Shown: positions 8,971 to 18,210 of the stretch, in pieces
Layout: each line of letters starts with the position of its first letter
Position numbering within the stretch: position 1 is the stretch's first letter
Assembly: GCA_002789955.1 (NCBI GenBank)
Contig: PFUG01000107.1
Span: forward strand, 1-34,639
Reading direction: 5' to 3'
DNA: 34,639 nucleotides
DNA from: Deltaproteobacteria bacterium CG_4_9_14_3_um_filter_63_12
GTDB lineage: Bacteria; Myxococcota_A; Bradymonadia; UBA4248; UM-FILTER-63-12
Position numbers and translations under genes: made by a program
Notes under the pieces: generated by a model
The model's database searches: none
What the model saw: the letters and a program-made list of their open reading frames with translations, nothing else
Told to the model about the DNA's origin: nothing

Positions 8971-10317
8971 TTACTGGGCTTTGGCTGCGGCGGCGTTCTC
9001 GTTGTGCGCGTCCGCAAAGAAGACCGCGAACTTGCCCAGGGTGTTGAGCTCGCCGTAGCTCCAAGCGCTGATGTCGGTGACGTCGGTCTCCAAGGTCCTC
9101 ATGGTGGCCACATCGGCGTCGGTGCCGTAGTAGGACAAGCAGATGAGCGCGACGAGCTTCTCGACGGTCCGCGTGCTCTTTAGGTAGTTGCGAAACTTGT
9201 CGAGAGGGATCTTGTTGTCGAGGTAGACGCCGATGGAGCGGCAGAAGGCTTTGGACTCTTCGACGAAGTATTCTTGCAGGTTGAACTGCGAAGCCAGGGG
9301 GTGGTCAGCCGGCATTTTGACGGCTTCAGGATCGTCCGGGAGGCCGAGGAAGACGTGGTCGACGCCGCCTTCGAGGGCGACCTTGAGAAGAGTGCGAGCA
9401 CACATCCAGCGGTTGAAGCCCGAGCGATCTTCGCGGAGCACCTTGCCGCAGACGGAGATGCCTTCTTTGGTCTGCACCTCGGTGTAGTACTCGTTGATGA
9501 TGATGTCGCGCAGGATGTTGAGTCCTTCGGTCTTGTAGTCGGGGTCGAGCAAGATGCGTTTGGCTGGCTCCTTGAGGACCTCAGATTTGTTGGTGGTGTA
9601 GGGGATGGCGTGTGCCTCGTAGAGGTTGGGGTAGGACTTGTCGATCTGCTCCGCGAAGAGCTTGGCGATGGCCTCGTCGGTCTCGGCGAGGTTCAAACCG
9701 CTGGCGAGGTCGACGATGCCCATGATGTCCTGTTGGAGCTTGTTGCGCCGCTCGTCGGTCTGGGCGGTCGCGAGCTTTTCGAAGCGGTCGTTGAGCACGT
9801 TCATGATCACGGGAAGTCCCATCGCGCCGGTCTCCTCGAGGATCTTCGTGCGGTCGGCGTCGCCGACGGTTTCGAGGGGACGCCAGAAGTTGTCGCCGTC
9901 GAGCCATTTGATGAGCAGCGCTCTGAGGCGAGCGCGCAGCTCGTCGCTAGGGCCGGTCTGAGCGAGGTAGTAGGCGCCGTCTTTCGCGCGGAGCTGGGCG
10001 GCTTGGTCGTCGCCCTCCATCATCTTCTCGAGCTGCGCGACGGCCTCTTCGGTGATCTTACCTCGCTCGGCATCAGGCAGTTCCTTGAGGATCGGCATGA
10101 GGTTGCTGCCCTCCCCCTTGCGCACGAGGACCATGACCGCCTCGACTTTCACCTCGAGGGTGTTCTCGGCGAGGATGAACTCCTTCATCTTCTCTTTGCG
10201 CCCTTTGGCGTTTTCCCACTTCCGAACATCGTCGATGTCGGTCTTACAGCCGACGGCCGTGACGATCGTAACGAGAGTGAGCAACAGGACAATGACACGG
10301 TTCATGAGCGCAGGCAT
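8971..10317 (-). CDS. Lipoprotein, HEAT-repeat-like
   Basis: MPALMNRVIVLLLTLVTIVTAVGCK lipobox; alpha-helical repeats ('VEAVMVLVRKGEGSNLMPILKEL', 'EETGAMGLPVIMNVLNDRF'). GGAG precedes the ATG at 10317; the ORF call extends to 10392. Confidence 0.75.
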   Translation of the reverse strand: MPALMNRVIVLLLTLVTIVTAVGCKTDIDDVRKWENAKGRKEKMKEFILAENTLEVKVEAVMVLVRKGEGSNLMPILKELPDAERGKITEEAVAQLEKMMEGDDQAAQLRAKDGAYYLAQTGPSDELRARLRALLIKWLDGDNFWRPLETVGDADRTKILEETGAMGLPVIMNVLNDRFEKLATAQTDERRNKLQQDIMGIVDLASGLNLAETDEAIAKLFAEQIDKSYPNLYEAHAIPYTTNKSEVLKEPAKRILLDPDYKTEGLNILRDIIINEYYTEVQTKEGISVCGKVLREDRSGFNRWMCARTLLKVALEGGVDHVFLGLPDDPEAVKMPADHPLASQFNLQEYFVEESKAFCRSIGVYLDNKIPLDKFRNYLKSTRTVEKLVALICLSYYGTDADVATMRTLETDVTDISAWSYGELNTLGKFAVFFADAHNENAAAAKAQ

Positions 10318-10814
10318 GAGGTCTCCTCGGTTCATAGGGTTCGCGCCGAGAGGTCGAGATTCGCGGGAACTCCCTTGGGTTGTGGAGCGCATTGATGGTC
10401 ACAGGCGAACTGACAGCGTCGCGAGCGGGCAAAATATCAACCTGAGGGACGCAATGCAACGCGCTGGCAGGTGGAATCGCGACGGGCGAACGGGCGTGAG
10501 CATTTCCGGCGAATTGTCGAGCGGACGAGCGATTTTCGCACCGCAATCGAAACGCAACGAAAATCGGTCGTGAGCAAGCGAGGCCATACACCTCGGAGCC
10601 GTAAGGGCATCAGAGCGCGCTCGTTCGGATCACCGGGTCGGGAGGGCACTCAGTGACAAGATGGGCGCCCGAAAGCTGTACCGACCAGGGCGCCTTGCCT
10701 TATGATGTTCGAAGCGGTTGACTGGAGTTGCTGCAAAAGCCCGTTCGCGACTTACTTTTCGTTGCATTTGCTCGGCGCACGCTCCACAGAGAGGCGGTTT
10801 GGCAACGGCAGCGA

Positions 10815-10836
10815 TCCACCTGAGTGGACTTTTTTG
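10815..10836 (+). terminator. Short hairpin plus T-tract in the leader of the ECF sigma gene
   Basis: tccac-ctga-gtgga followed by cttttttg; only a 5-bp stem. Confidence 0.4.
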
Positions 10837-10870
10837 TGCGTCCGCTTAGAACTTTCCGTGAGGCTCACCG

Positions 10871-11554
10871 TTGTTCTTATCTGTGCTCGGACGCTTCTTT
10901 GGCCGCTCACAAGGGGAACCTGAAGTCCCTCTGACGGAGCTCGCCGACGAAGACTTGATGCTCGAGTTTGGTAAGGGCAACCCGGCGGCTTTCGAGATCC
11001 TCTTGAAGCGCCACCAGGCCCCGGTCTTTCGCTACATTTTGCGCTTCATCTCCAACCGCGCTCAGGCGGAGGAGCTCTCACAGGAGGTGTTTCTCAGGGT
11101 CTGCAAGGTAGCAGGACGCTATTCGAAGAAGGCCAAGTTCACCACTTGGCTCTACACCATCGCCCGCAACCTCTGCATCGACCACAAACGACGGACAGTG
11201 AATCGTGTCGAGCTCTCGCTCGAACGAACCGGTGAAGAGGACGATCGGTCCCTGGCCGACCGCTTGCCCGACACGAACAGGATCATGGCCAGCAGTGAAT
11301 TGGTGCGAGACGAGTTCAGGCGAAAACTCGAAGAGGCGCTGGCGACCCTGCCAGACGAGCAACGCGAGGTCTTCACGATGCGTGAGTTTTCCGGGCTCAA
11401 GTTCAGAGAGATCGCCGATGTCCTGGAGGTGTCAGAGAACACGGTCAAGAGTCGAATGCGCTATGCACTCGAAACACTCCGCGGACACCTCGCCGCATAC
11501 AGCGACTTCAGCTTCGATGCCGACGATTCGTCCGAGGCCCAACACATGAGGTAG
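10871..11554 (+). CDS. RNA polymerase sigma factor, ECF/sigma-70 family
   Basis: Sigma2 'FRYILRFISNRAQAEELSQEVFLRV...FTTWLYTIARNLCIDHKRR' and sigma4 'LPDEQREVFTMREFSGLKFREIADVLEVSENTVKSRMRYALETLR'. TTG start assumed. Confidence 0.92.
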   Translation: MFLSVLGRFFGRSQGEPEVPLTELADEDLMLEFGKGNPAAFEILLKRHQAPVFRYILRFISNRAQAEELSQEVFLRVCKVAGRYSKKAKFTTWLYTIARNLCIDHKRRTVNRVELSLERTGEEDDRSLADRLPDTNRIMASSELVRDEFRRKLEEALATLPDEQREVFTMREFSGLKFREIADVLEVSENTVKSRMRYALETLRGHLAAYSDFSFDADDSSEAQHMR

Positions 11555-11668
11555 GCGGCTCCCAGAGTTCGCCGAGCCCTTCGGATCTTGCAGAACAGAA
11601 CACACTTCCAACGTTGAACGCACTCATCTCGAGCCGCCACGACAACCCAGGCGGCCGGGAGTCGAATC

Positions 11669-13267
11669 ATGAGCGAACCACATCCCAACAACGAGCTCGT
11701 CTCTCTCCTCTACGGAGAGCTCGATGAGACCGAGGCGCGAAAGCTCCGCGTTCACTTGGACTCCTGTGCAGAGTGCATGCGGACGTTCGAGGAGTTCAGC
11801 GTCACGCGCAGAGCTTACCAAGAACTGGCCAGCGAGGACCTTCCACACCCCACGACGACCGCCAACATCCTGCGTGAGGCTCGCCTCACTGCCGACAAAA
11901 TCGTTCGCGCCAAAGAGGAGACCGCTCGCTTTCCGTTCCTGCCAACGTTCGCCTTCGGCGCGCTCATCGTGCTGCTGGGAGTCGGGACCTGGGTCATCTT
12001 CAGCAATCCCATCCAAGCCCCCAGCCCTGCCGACGACACCAATAGAGGTTCTGTGGTCGCGCGTGGCTCCGAGGCCCCCATCGAAGACGAGATGGCTCGT
12101 CGCTTGGACGATCCCCGCCGAGCCGACGACAACCTAGGCGCCATCGAGGCGGAAGAGACGGCAGAAGGTGGCGAGGAGACCCAGCAGAAGAGCGCGGAGC
12201 CCGCCAACAGCGAACCCGTAGCAGTGGAGCTCCCCACCGCGGTCGCCGCCGACGAGCCCGCAGACCTCTCCGCTGGCGACTCCATGAAGGACTCGAAGGC
12301 CGGCGCCAAGTTCGACGCCTTCCGCAACAAGAAGGGGGCCCCGCAAAAACAGTCCAGCGGCGGCAAGGCCGACCTCGCAAAGGCCCCCGTTGCCGACATC
12401 GCACCAACGCTGGCCGAGAACACGACCTCCAAGACCACCGCCGCGAAGCCGGCCGAGAAGGTCGTCGCCACCGAGCCGCGAGCCAACGTCGACCAACAGG
12501 TCCAAAAAGCCCAGGAGCCACCTGTGCCGCGCGACCTCGACTCCATCGCCATGAATCGCGCTGGGGCGGCCTCTGTTGGGACCGGCGGGGCCCTCGACAC
12601 CTACTCCGCTCCCAGCACACAGAGCCCCTCCTCCATGGGCGCCAGCAACGACCAGGTCCTCGATGGAGGCTCCTTCAGCGTCACGCCCCAGTCCGCCAAC
12701 TTCGATCGCGTCTCGCAGGTCTACGGGTCCGACATCGACACCAGCGTGCTCGTCAACACTGTCGGGACCTACGAGCAGGGACTCGTGCAATACCAAAGTG
12801 GGCGATACACCGACGCCATCGCTGCCTTCACCAGCGCCATCAGCGCTGGGGACCAGGCGGTCGACGCCACCTACTATCGCGGCCTCACGTTCCAGAAGCT
12901 CGGGCGCCACCTCGACGCCATCAAAGACCTGCGGACCATCGTCGAGAACCACCTGAGCTACGGTAACTACCGCAACGCCCAGCTCGCCCTCGGCGATTCG
13001 CTTCTCGCCGTCAACAGCATCGACGACGCCCAATCCATGTATCAAGCCGTCGCCGACGCCGGCGGCAGCACCGCCGACATCGCGCGGACGCGCCTCGCTG
13101 AGCTGGAGACGGTTCAAGGCGGTGGAACAGGGGCGGACACCGCCTCGGCGCGCAAGGAAAAGAAGAAGGCGTCCCGCTCCAAAATGCCCGCGAAGGACAA
13201 CAAGATGAAGTCCGAGAGCTTCGACGACATGGAACAGGCCGTCGAGCCCGCAGCCACGACCTACTGA
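11669..13267 (+). CDS. Putative anti-sigma factor: zf-HC2 zinc finger, TM helix, long low-complexity linker, C-terminal TPRs
   Basis: 'VHLDSCAECMRTFEEF' (Hx3Cx2C), TM 'FPFLPTFAFGALIVLLGVGTWVIF', TPR-like 'YEQGLVQYQSGRYTDAIAAFTSAI...YYRGLTFQKLGRHLDAIKDL'; lies just downstream of the sigma gene. Confidence 0.85.
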   Translation: MSEPHPNNELVSLLYGELDETEARKLRVHLDSCAECMRTFEEFSVTRRAYQELASEDLPHPTTTANILREARLTADKIVRAKEETARFPFLPTFAFGALIVLLGVGTWVIFSNPIQAPSPADDTNRGSVVARGSEAPIEDEMARRLDDPRRADDNLGAIEAEETAEGGEETQQKSAEPANSEPVAVELPTAVAADEPADLSAGDSMKDSKAGAKFDAFRNKKGAPQKQSSGGKADLAKAPVADIAPTLAENTTSKTTAAKPAEKVVATEPRANVDQQVQKAQEPPVPRDLDSIAMNRAGAASVGTGGALDTYSAPSTQSPSSMGASNDQVLDGGSFSVTPQSANFDRVSQVYGSDIDTSVLVNTVGTYEQGLVQYQSGRYTDAIAAFTSAISAGDQAVDATYYRGLTFQKLGRHLDAIKDLRTIVENHLSYGNYRNAQLALGDSLLAVNSIDDAQSMYQAVADAGGSTADIARTRLAELETVQGGGTGADTASARKEKKKASRSKMPAKDNKMKSESFDDMEQAVEPAATTY

Positions 13268-13512
13268 GCGAAGACGCAGTCGCGAGTGCAGGGACCCGTG
13301 GTGGCTCACATCGAGCCGCTCCAGGAAACGAGCGAAATCCGCGCTGCGGCCAGCGGGTCGTGCAACAGAGGGTTGACTCCAGTGCGCCGCGTTGTCACGC
13401 TGCGGTCAACGCTGTCTATCGACGCAGACACCGTGATAAACCAACGGAGGTTGCTCGCCGAGACCCGATCTCCGACCGCCAACCCGCCGGACTATTGCAC
13501 GGACCTTTGGAC

Positions 13513-16002
13513 ATGCTCAAAACCACGTCGCTGTCGCGAAGTTCACTCTTTCTTTTCGCTGCAGCCTTGTTCCTCGTCAGCTGCGCTGACGAAGTCAAAC
13601 CCTCATTGCGGCCCTTAGAGGGCGCACAGGTGAACGTGAACGAGATCCTGCGCATCGAGCTGTCGGTGAACAACCCCGATGGTTTGTCGCTGGAGTACTC
13701 GGTCGCCGCCCCAGACCTCCCCAGCTTTGCCGACGTCACCTCGCTGGTTGGCAGCCCACAAGGCGGGGAGTTCCGCTGGACCCCACTCTCGAGCCACGTC
13801 GGCATGCATGAGCTGGTCTTTACCATCAAGTCGTCGGCCGGCTCCGACAGCAAGTCGGTCCTCGTTGAGGTCATCCCGGCCAACAGCGCCGCGCCGATCT
13901 TCTTGCGCCCTGGATTCGGAGGCACCTTCGATTTGGCCAAGAACCCCTGTGTCACCTTCGACATCGAGGTGCGCGACGACGACAGCTTGGACGTCGACAT
14001 TCGACCCCGAGAACCCCTGCCTACCGGCGCAGTGATGCGCAAGGTCAACGACAACTCCAAGCGCTCCGACTTCGAGTGGTGTCCCACGGTCGACCAAGTC
14101 GAGCGCTCTGTGCGCTGGAACATCGAGTTCGAAGCCGACGACGGCGAACACTCGCCGCCGACGCCGCACGACTACCTCGTCGTCCTCAGGACTCCGACCA
14201 AGACCAACTGCCCTGGCCAACCCCCGGCGCTGAGTGTAACCAGCCCTTCGTCTGGAACCACCCTCTCGGGGGTGGGAGGCTACCCTGTCGAGGTGTCTGT
14301 GAGTGACGATCTGGGCGTGCGCGACGCGCCAGTCCTGCATTACACGACCAACGAGCCCAGCTCCCCGGCCGACCTCAACGACTTCGATCAGCAGCGGCTC
14401 TTCGCGGACCAAGGCGGCGGCACGTGGCGAGCGATCATTCCCCCGCTCGACCTTGCGGAAGGGCAGGAACAAACGATCACCTTCATCGTCGATGTGACCG
14501 ACAACGACGATCCAGCAGGCACCAGCTGCGACCACACCACCGAGAGCACAATGGTCAGCTTCAACGCTCGCGGCGCGGGGGCCAACGTCAAAGCTCAGAA
14601 CTGTGAGTTCTGCAGCGCTTCAGCGCAATGCGAGTCCGGAGTCTGTTCGGCAAACGGCGGCGGCCGCTGTCTGCCCGCCTGCTCGGGCAGCTGCACCCTC
14701 GGGACCTGTCAGTCGACCGCCACCATCGATGGCAACACCATGGACGCCTGCGGGCCCGCGGCGGTGGTCTGCGACGGCCGGCCAGCGGGAGACTGCACGA
14801 ACGACAGCAGCGAGCCCAACGACAGCGTGGCAGGCGCGATCGCGCTCTCCAGCGGCGTCGACGCGACCATCTGTCCTAAGGACGTCGACTACTGGAAGAT
14901 CACGGCGAGCGTCGACAGCGACATGGTCCTGGCTCTCAACGGCTTCGACACCGCCACCGCCGACCTCGATCTGGCGCTGCTCGCCATGGACGGCAACTTG
15001 ATCGAGGTGTCCGGAGGGGAGGGCGCCAGCGAGTCCATTCAACACTGCATGCTGAGCGGGACGAGCGCAGTCGCAGCCGTTTTCGCCTACTCCGACACGG
15101 GCTACAGCGCCTACTCTCTGTCGGTAACGGCCTCACCGGGCGCCTGTTGCACGAACGACCAGTGGGAGCCTGACAACACCCCGTCCCAGGCCTCGCAAAT
15201 CCCGACAAGCGGCGACTTCGACGGCACGATCTGCCCGTCGGACATCGACTTCGTCTCCTTCAACGTGACCGGCCCCAAGACCCTCGATGCCATCATCATC
15301 TTTGATGAGACGATGGCGGACTTGGACCTCGAACTCTACGGGCCCGATGGTGCCTTCATCGAGGGCTCGTGGACCGAGAGCGGACAAGAAGAGATCATCA
15401 AAGACCTGTCGGTGGCTGGGACCTACCTCCTCAAGATTGTGCCCTACGGCGAGGGGACGACGGCCTACATTGGGCAAGTGTCCCTCACGGACATCAGCGG
15501 TTGCAGCTCGACCGCAAGCTGCCCGCTCTTCAACGTCTGCAGCGCCGGGGAGTGTGTCAGCGACCGCTGTGATGGCGCGACGCCTTGCCCCACCGCTCAC
15601 GTCTGCGCGACCTCGGGCCCGGGCTTCTCTTACGGCTATTGCGGAGCGAGCTGCACGACCAACACCACGTGCCGCACCGGCGAGGCTTGCAAATGGTTCG
15701 CGGCAGGCCGCGGCTGCGGGCAGACCGGCACCGGACAAAACGGTGACCCCTGCACCTTCTTCGAGAACTGCGGGTCACAGCGAGATTGCGTCGCGATGCC
15801 CGCTGGCTACTGCGCGCGAGTCGGCTGTCAGAGCAACGCGGATTGTGAGTCGAACACCTTCTGCTCTGAGGTAGGTGGACAGAATATCTGCGTGCGGCGC
15901 TGTGGTGGCGCCGAGCCGGCGTGCCGTCTGGCGGACGGGTACACCTGCAAGTCATTGCCGGTGGTCGGCGGGAGCACGGACATGGGGTGTACCGCTCCAT
16001 GA
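13513..16002 (+). CDS. Large Cys-rich lipoprotein with Ig/cadherin-like and two PPC-like domains
   Basis: MLKTTSLSRSSLFLFAAALFLVSC lipobox; 'SSEPNDSVAGAIAL...ICPKDVDYWKI' and 'DQWEPDNTPSQASQI...ICPSDIDFVSF' PPC-like; C-terminal Cys-rich repeats. Confidence 0.85.
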   Translation: MLKTTSLSRSSLFLFAAALFLVSCADEVKPSLRPLEGAQVNVNEILRIELSVNNPDGLSLEYSVAAPDLPSFADVTSLVGSPQGGEFRWTPLSSHVGMHELVFTIKSSAGSDSKSVLVEVIPANSAAPIFLRPGFGGTFDLAKNPCVTFDIEVRDDDSLDVDIRPREPLPTGAVMRKVNDNSKRSDFEWCPTVDQVERSVRWNIEFEADDGEHSPPTPHDYLVVLRTPTKTNCPGQPPALSVTSPSSGTTLSGVGGYPVEVSVSDDLGVRDAPVLHYTTNEPSSPADLNDFDQQRLFADQGGGTWRAIIPPLDLAEGQEQTITFIVDVTDNDDPAGTSCDHTTESTMVSFNARGAGANVKAQNCEFCSASAQCESGVCSANGGGRCLPACSGSCTLGTCQSTATIDGNTMDACGPAAVVCDGRPAGDCTNDSSEPNDSVAGAIALSSGVDATICPKDVDYWKITASVDSDMVLALNGFDTATADLDLALLAMDGNLIEVSGGEGASESIQHCMLSGTSAVAAVFAYSDTGYSAYSLSVTASPGACCTNDQWEPDNTPSQASQIPTSGDFDGTICPSDIDFVSFNVTGPKTLDAIIIFDETMADLDLELYGPDGAFIEGSWTESGQEEIIKDLSVAGTYLLKIVPYGEGTTAYIGQVSLTDISGCSSTASCPLFNVCSAGECVSDRCDGATPCPTAHVCATSGPGFSYGYCGASCTTNTTCRTGEACKWFAAGRGCGQTGTGQNGDPCTFFENCGSQRDCVAMPAGYCARVGCQSNADCESNTFCSEVGGQNICVRRCGGAEPACRLADGYTCKSLPVVGGSTDMGCTAP

Positions 16003-16079
16003 AATGGGTTTCGAGTGGTTTGGTCGATTTCCTGAACTCGAATGGTGACACGAGAATTGTCGGGGCGTGGAGGAACTGG

Positions 16080-17963
16080 ATGAGTGGCTCGAAAGCCTTG
16101 TTCATTTTGGTCGCATCATTTCTCGGTCTGGGCTTCCTCGGCTGCGCCGAGGAGGTGAAACCGTCCCCCGTCGCGAAATCAGGGCTTGAGATCACGGGGC
16201 TCGAGGTTCCCGAGCCAGTGCTCGAGGGCAGCACGTTGCTGATCGCCTCACGCGGCTTGGACCCGTCCAGCGAAGGACGTCGACTGCGGATCGAGGTCCT
16301 CGAGTCCGGCGCGCGGGTCGTACTCGATGAAGTGGACGCGGACGCGCGGGTCGGCCAGGCCTTCCTCCTGGACCACGACGCCTTCCAAGGGATTGGAATG
16401 GGGCGCCACGATGTCAGCCTCATCCTGATTGAGGGGGAGCGAGAGAGCGCACTCTTCCCCTCGGTCCTGACGCTCGTCAGCGAGCTCTCCGTCAACCTGA
16501 ACTCGGGCATCGACGGAACCTACTTCCGCAACGACGGCGCCATAGTCATCGGCAGTGGCTTCCTCGCTGCCGAGGAGGGAAGCGTCGAGGCAGAGATCGT
16601 CGGGGAGTTCACCCCCGAGCAAGGGGCGCCGACCACGGTCTACACCAAGCTCCCAGTGAAATTGGTCGAGCCGTTGGACCGTACAAGGGGAACCGTCACC
16701 TTGACCACGGCCATCGGCGGGTTCCGGCCGGGGACGTTCGAGGGAACCATGACCCTGAGCTCGGACCTCGTGGGAGGGCACACGAGTCGCTCCGGCGAGC
16801 AGCCCGTGCGCATCGACTTCATCCCTCCCGCGCTCTTCGATTATGGGCCTACCGACCCCTACCTCGGGCAGATTATCACCGTTCGCGGGGGTGGGTTCCT
16901 AGGCGCAACCGATGCGGCCACTGGGGACGAAGCCACCGTCTTGCTCTTCGAAGGGGAGATCACCCCAGCCGCAGGGGGGGCCGCCACCCCCTTTGGCCCA
17001 AAGGAGGCCGTCGCGGTCTTCGTCTCCGGGCAAGAGGTGCAGCTCGGGCTCGACGTCGAGGTCGAGGGCGAAACCCTGATTTCCAGCTTCTTCGGGGTCT
17101 CGCGTGGCACCTTCTCCGGGCAGGTGACCCCCATCGTCATCAAGGGCACCGATGACCAACGCGGAGACGCCATCCCCATCGAGGTCAAGTTCAGCGGCGT
17201 GCGGCAGATCGTCCAGGTTCGGTTCCTGCCTGGGATGTACGACAGCCTGCGCTACTTCGGACTCTCCTCGGCGGCGACTCAAGTCACAGAGGCCGCGCTG
17301 CAACGCATGCGGGACATCTACCAAGACTACTCCGTGGAGTTCGTCACCGAGCCGCCCGCCGACTTCCTCCCCAGCGCCATTGCCACCCTCGAGGTGGGTG
17401 GACCCGACCCCAATGGGTTGGGCCTCTTCGGCTACGACAACACGCCTGGCAAGGACATCGGCAACCTCCGCCTCTTCGACTCGATCGGCGGCACCAACGC
17501 CGAGACGCAAGCCGACAACTACCCCGGCTACGGCGGGGTCTTCATCGAGTCGATCCTGTATTGGTCGTCGCATCCTGAGCTGCCATCGGCCATCCCAGGG
17601 GCGGGCCCGGAGCCCGACCCCCTCTTCGACGAGATCTTCGACCCCGTCCGTAGCGAGCCGGCGACGCTGGTCGAGGCCGAGTCGTCGTCGACCGAAGGGC
17701 GCGTTGGCATGGTGCAGCGTGCGATCCGCGCCTTGGGCTCGATCATCGGCGAGACCTCGGCGCACGAGCTCGGACACAGCTTGGGCCTGGCTCAACCGCT
17801 CGGTCCCCGCGACGCCTACCACTCGGCCTTCCCTGGTGAAGGTTGCCTGATGGACGGCGGGTCGTTCCGCGAGCTGGGCGAGCGCATGGGCGAGCCAGGC
17901 TACCCAGAGACCCACTTCTGCAACGACGAACCGGAGTACTTGGGCGACATCCTGCCCAACTGA
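16080..17963 (+). CDS. Lipoprotein with IPT-like repeats and a metzincin-like zinc protease motif
   Basis: MSGSKALFILVASFLGLGFLGC lipobox; 'ETSAHELGHSLGLAQPLGPRDAYH' and Met-turn-like 'GCLMDGGS'. Confidence 0.8.
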   Translation: MSGSKALFILVASFLGLGFLGCAEEVKPSPVAKSGLEITGLEVPEPVLEGSTLLIASRGLDPSSEGRRLRIEVLESGARVVLDEVDADARVGQAFLLDHDAFQGIGMGRHDVSLILIEGERESALFPSVLTLVSELSVNLNSGIDGTYFRNDGAIVIGSGFLAAEEGSVEAEIVGEFTPEQGAPTTVYTKLPVKLVEPLDRTRGTVTLTTAIGGFRPGTFEGTMTLSSDLVGGHTSRSGEQPVRIDFIPPALFDYGPTDPYLGQIITVRGGGFLGATDAATGDEATVLLFEGEITPAAGGAATPFGPKEAVAVFVSGQEVQLGLDVEVEGETLISSFFGVSRGTFSGQVTPIVIKGTDDQRGDAIPIEVKFSGVRQIVQVRFLPGMYDSLRYFGLSSAATQVTEAALQRMRDIYQDYSVEFVTEPPADFLPSAIATLEVGGPDPNGLGLFGYDNTPGKDIGNLRLFDSIGGTNAETQADNYPGYGGVFIESILYWSSHPELPSAIPGAGPEPDPLFDEIFDPVRSEPATLVEAESSSTEGRVGMVQRAIRALGSIIGETSAHELGHSLGLAQPLGPRDAYHSAFPGEGCLMDGGSFRELGERMGEPGYPETHFCNDEPEYLGDILPN

Positions 17964-18010
17964 GCCAAGCCGCTGCGAGAATTCTCTCGACTCTCAAAGG
18001 TAACTGGCTT

Positions 18011-18072
18011 CTCTCAGCGGCCAACCACATCGATTTCGATGTCTGGAGGTCAACGGTCAGCAAAAGAATTCG
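18011..18072 (+). repeat. Dispersed intergenic repeat family R2 (copy A)
   Basis: ctctcagcggccaaccacatcgatttcgatgtctggaggtcaacggtcagcaaaagaattcg matches the reverse complement of 32577-32640. Confidence 0.7.
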
Positions 18073-18085
18073 ACCGCCAGCAACG

Positions 18086-18123
18086 AACGACGCCGCGTCC
18101 TCCTCCAAGAACGCGGCGTTGTT
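18086..18123. terminator. Terminator-like hairpin between convergent genes
   Basis: aacgacgccgcgt/acgcggcgttgtt, 13-bp stem with one G-T wobble, 12-nt loop. Confidence 0.65.
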
Positions 18124-18196
18124 GCGCGCTTCCTGCGCGCAACCCTTCGGGTTTATGCGACTCTCCGCCATCCCTGGCTGCGAGTTGTTGTTTGTC
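18119..18196 (+). repeat. Dispersed intergenic repeat family R1 (copy A)
   Basis: ttgttgcgcgcttcctgcgcgcaacccttcgggtttatgcgactctccgccatccctggctgcgagttgttgtttgtc; gap-free match to the reverse complement of ~31566-31643, including an internal hairpin gttgcgcgc/gcgcgcaac. Confidence 0.85.
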
Positions 18197-18210
18197 CTAT
18201 GGCCGGCCGC

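Noticed and set aside
9274-10395. 373-aa plus-strand ORF
   Set aside because: Antisense shadow of the HEAT-like lipoprotein gene.
10244-10649. Small ORFs in the sigma-factor leader
   Set aside because: Several overlapping short ORFs on both strands, R/S-rich, no consistent RBS or family similarity.
12134-13309. 391-aa minus-strand ORF
   Set aside because: Antisense to the anti-sigma/TPR gene; low-complexity G/V/D/L-rich shadow translation.
16899-17915. 338-aa minus-strand ORF
   Set aside because: Antisense shadow of the metzincin-like lipoprotein.
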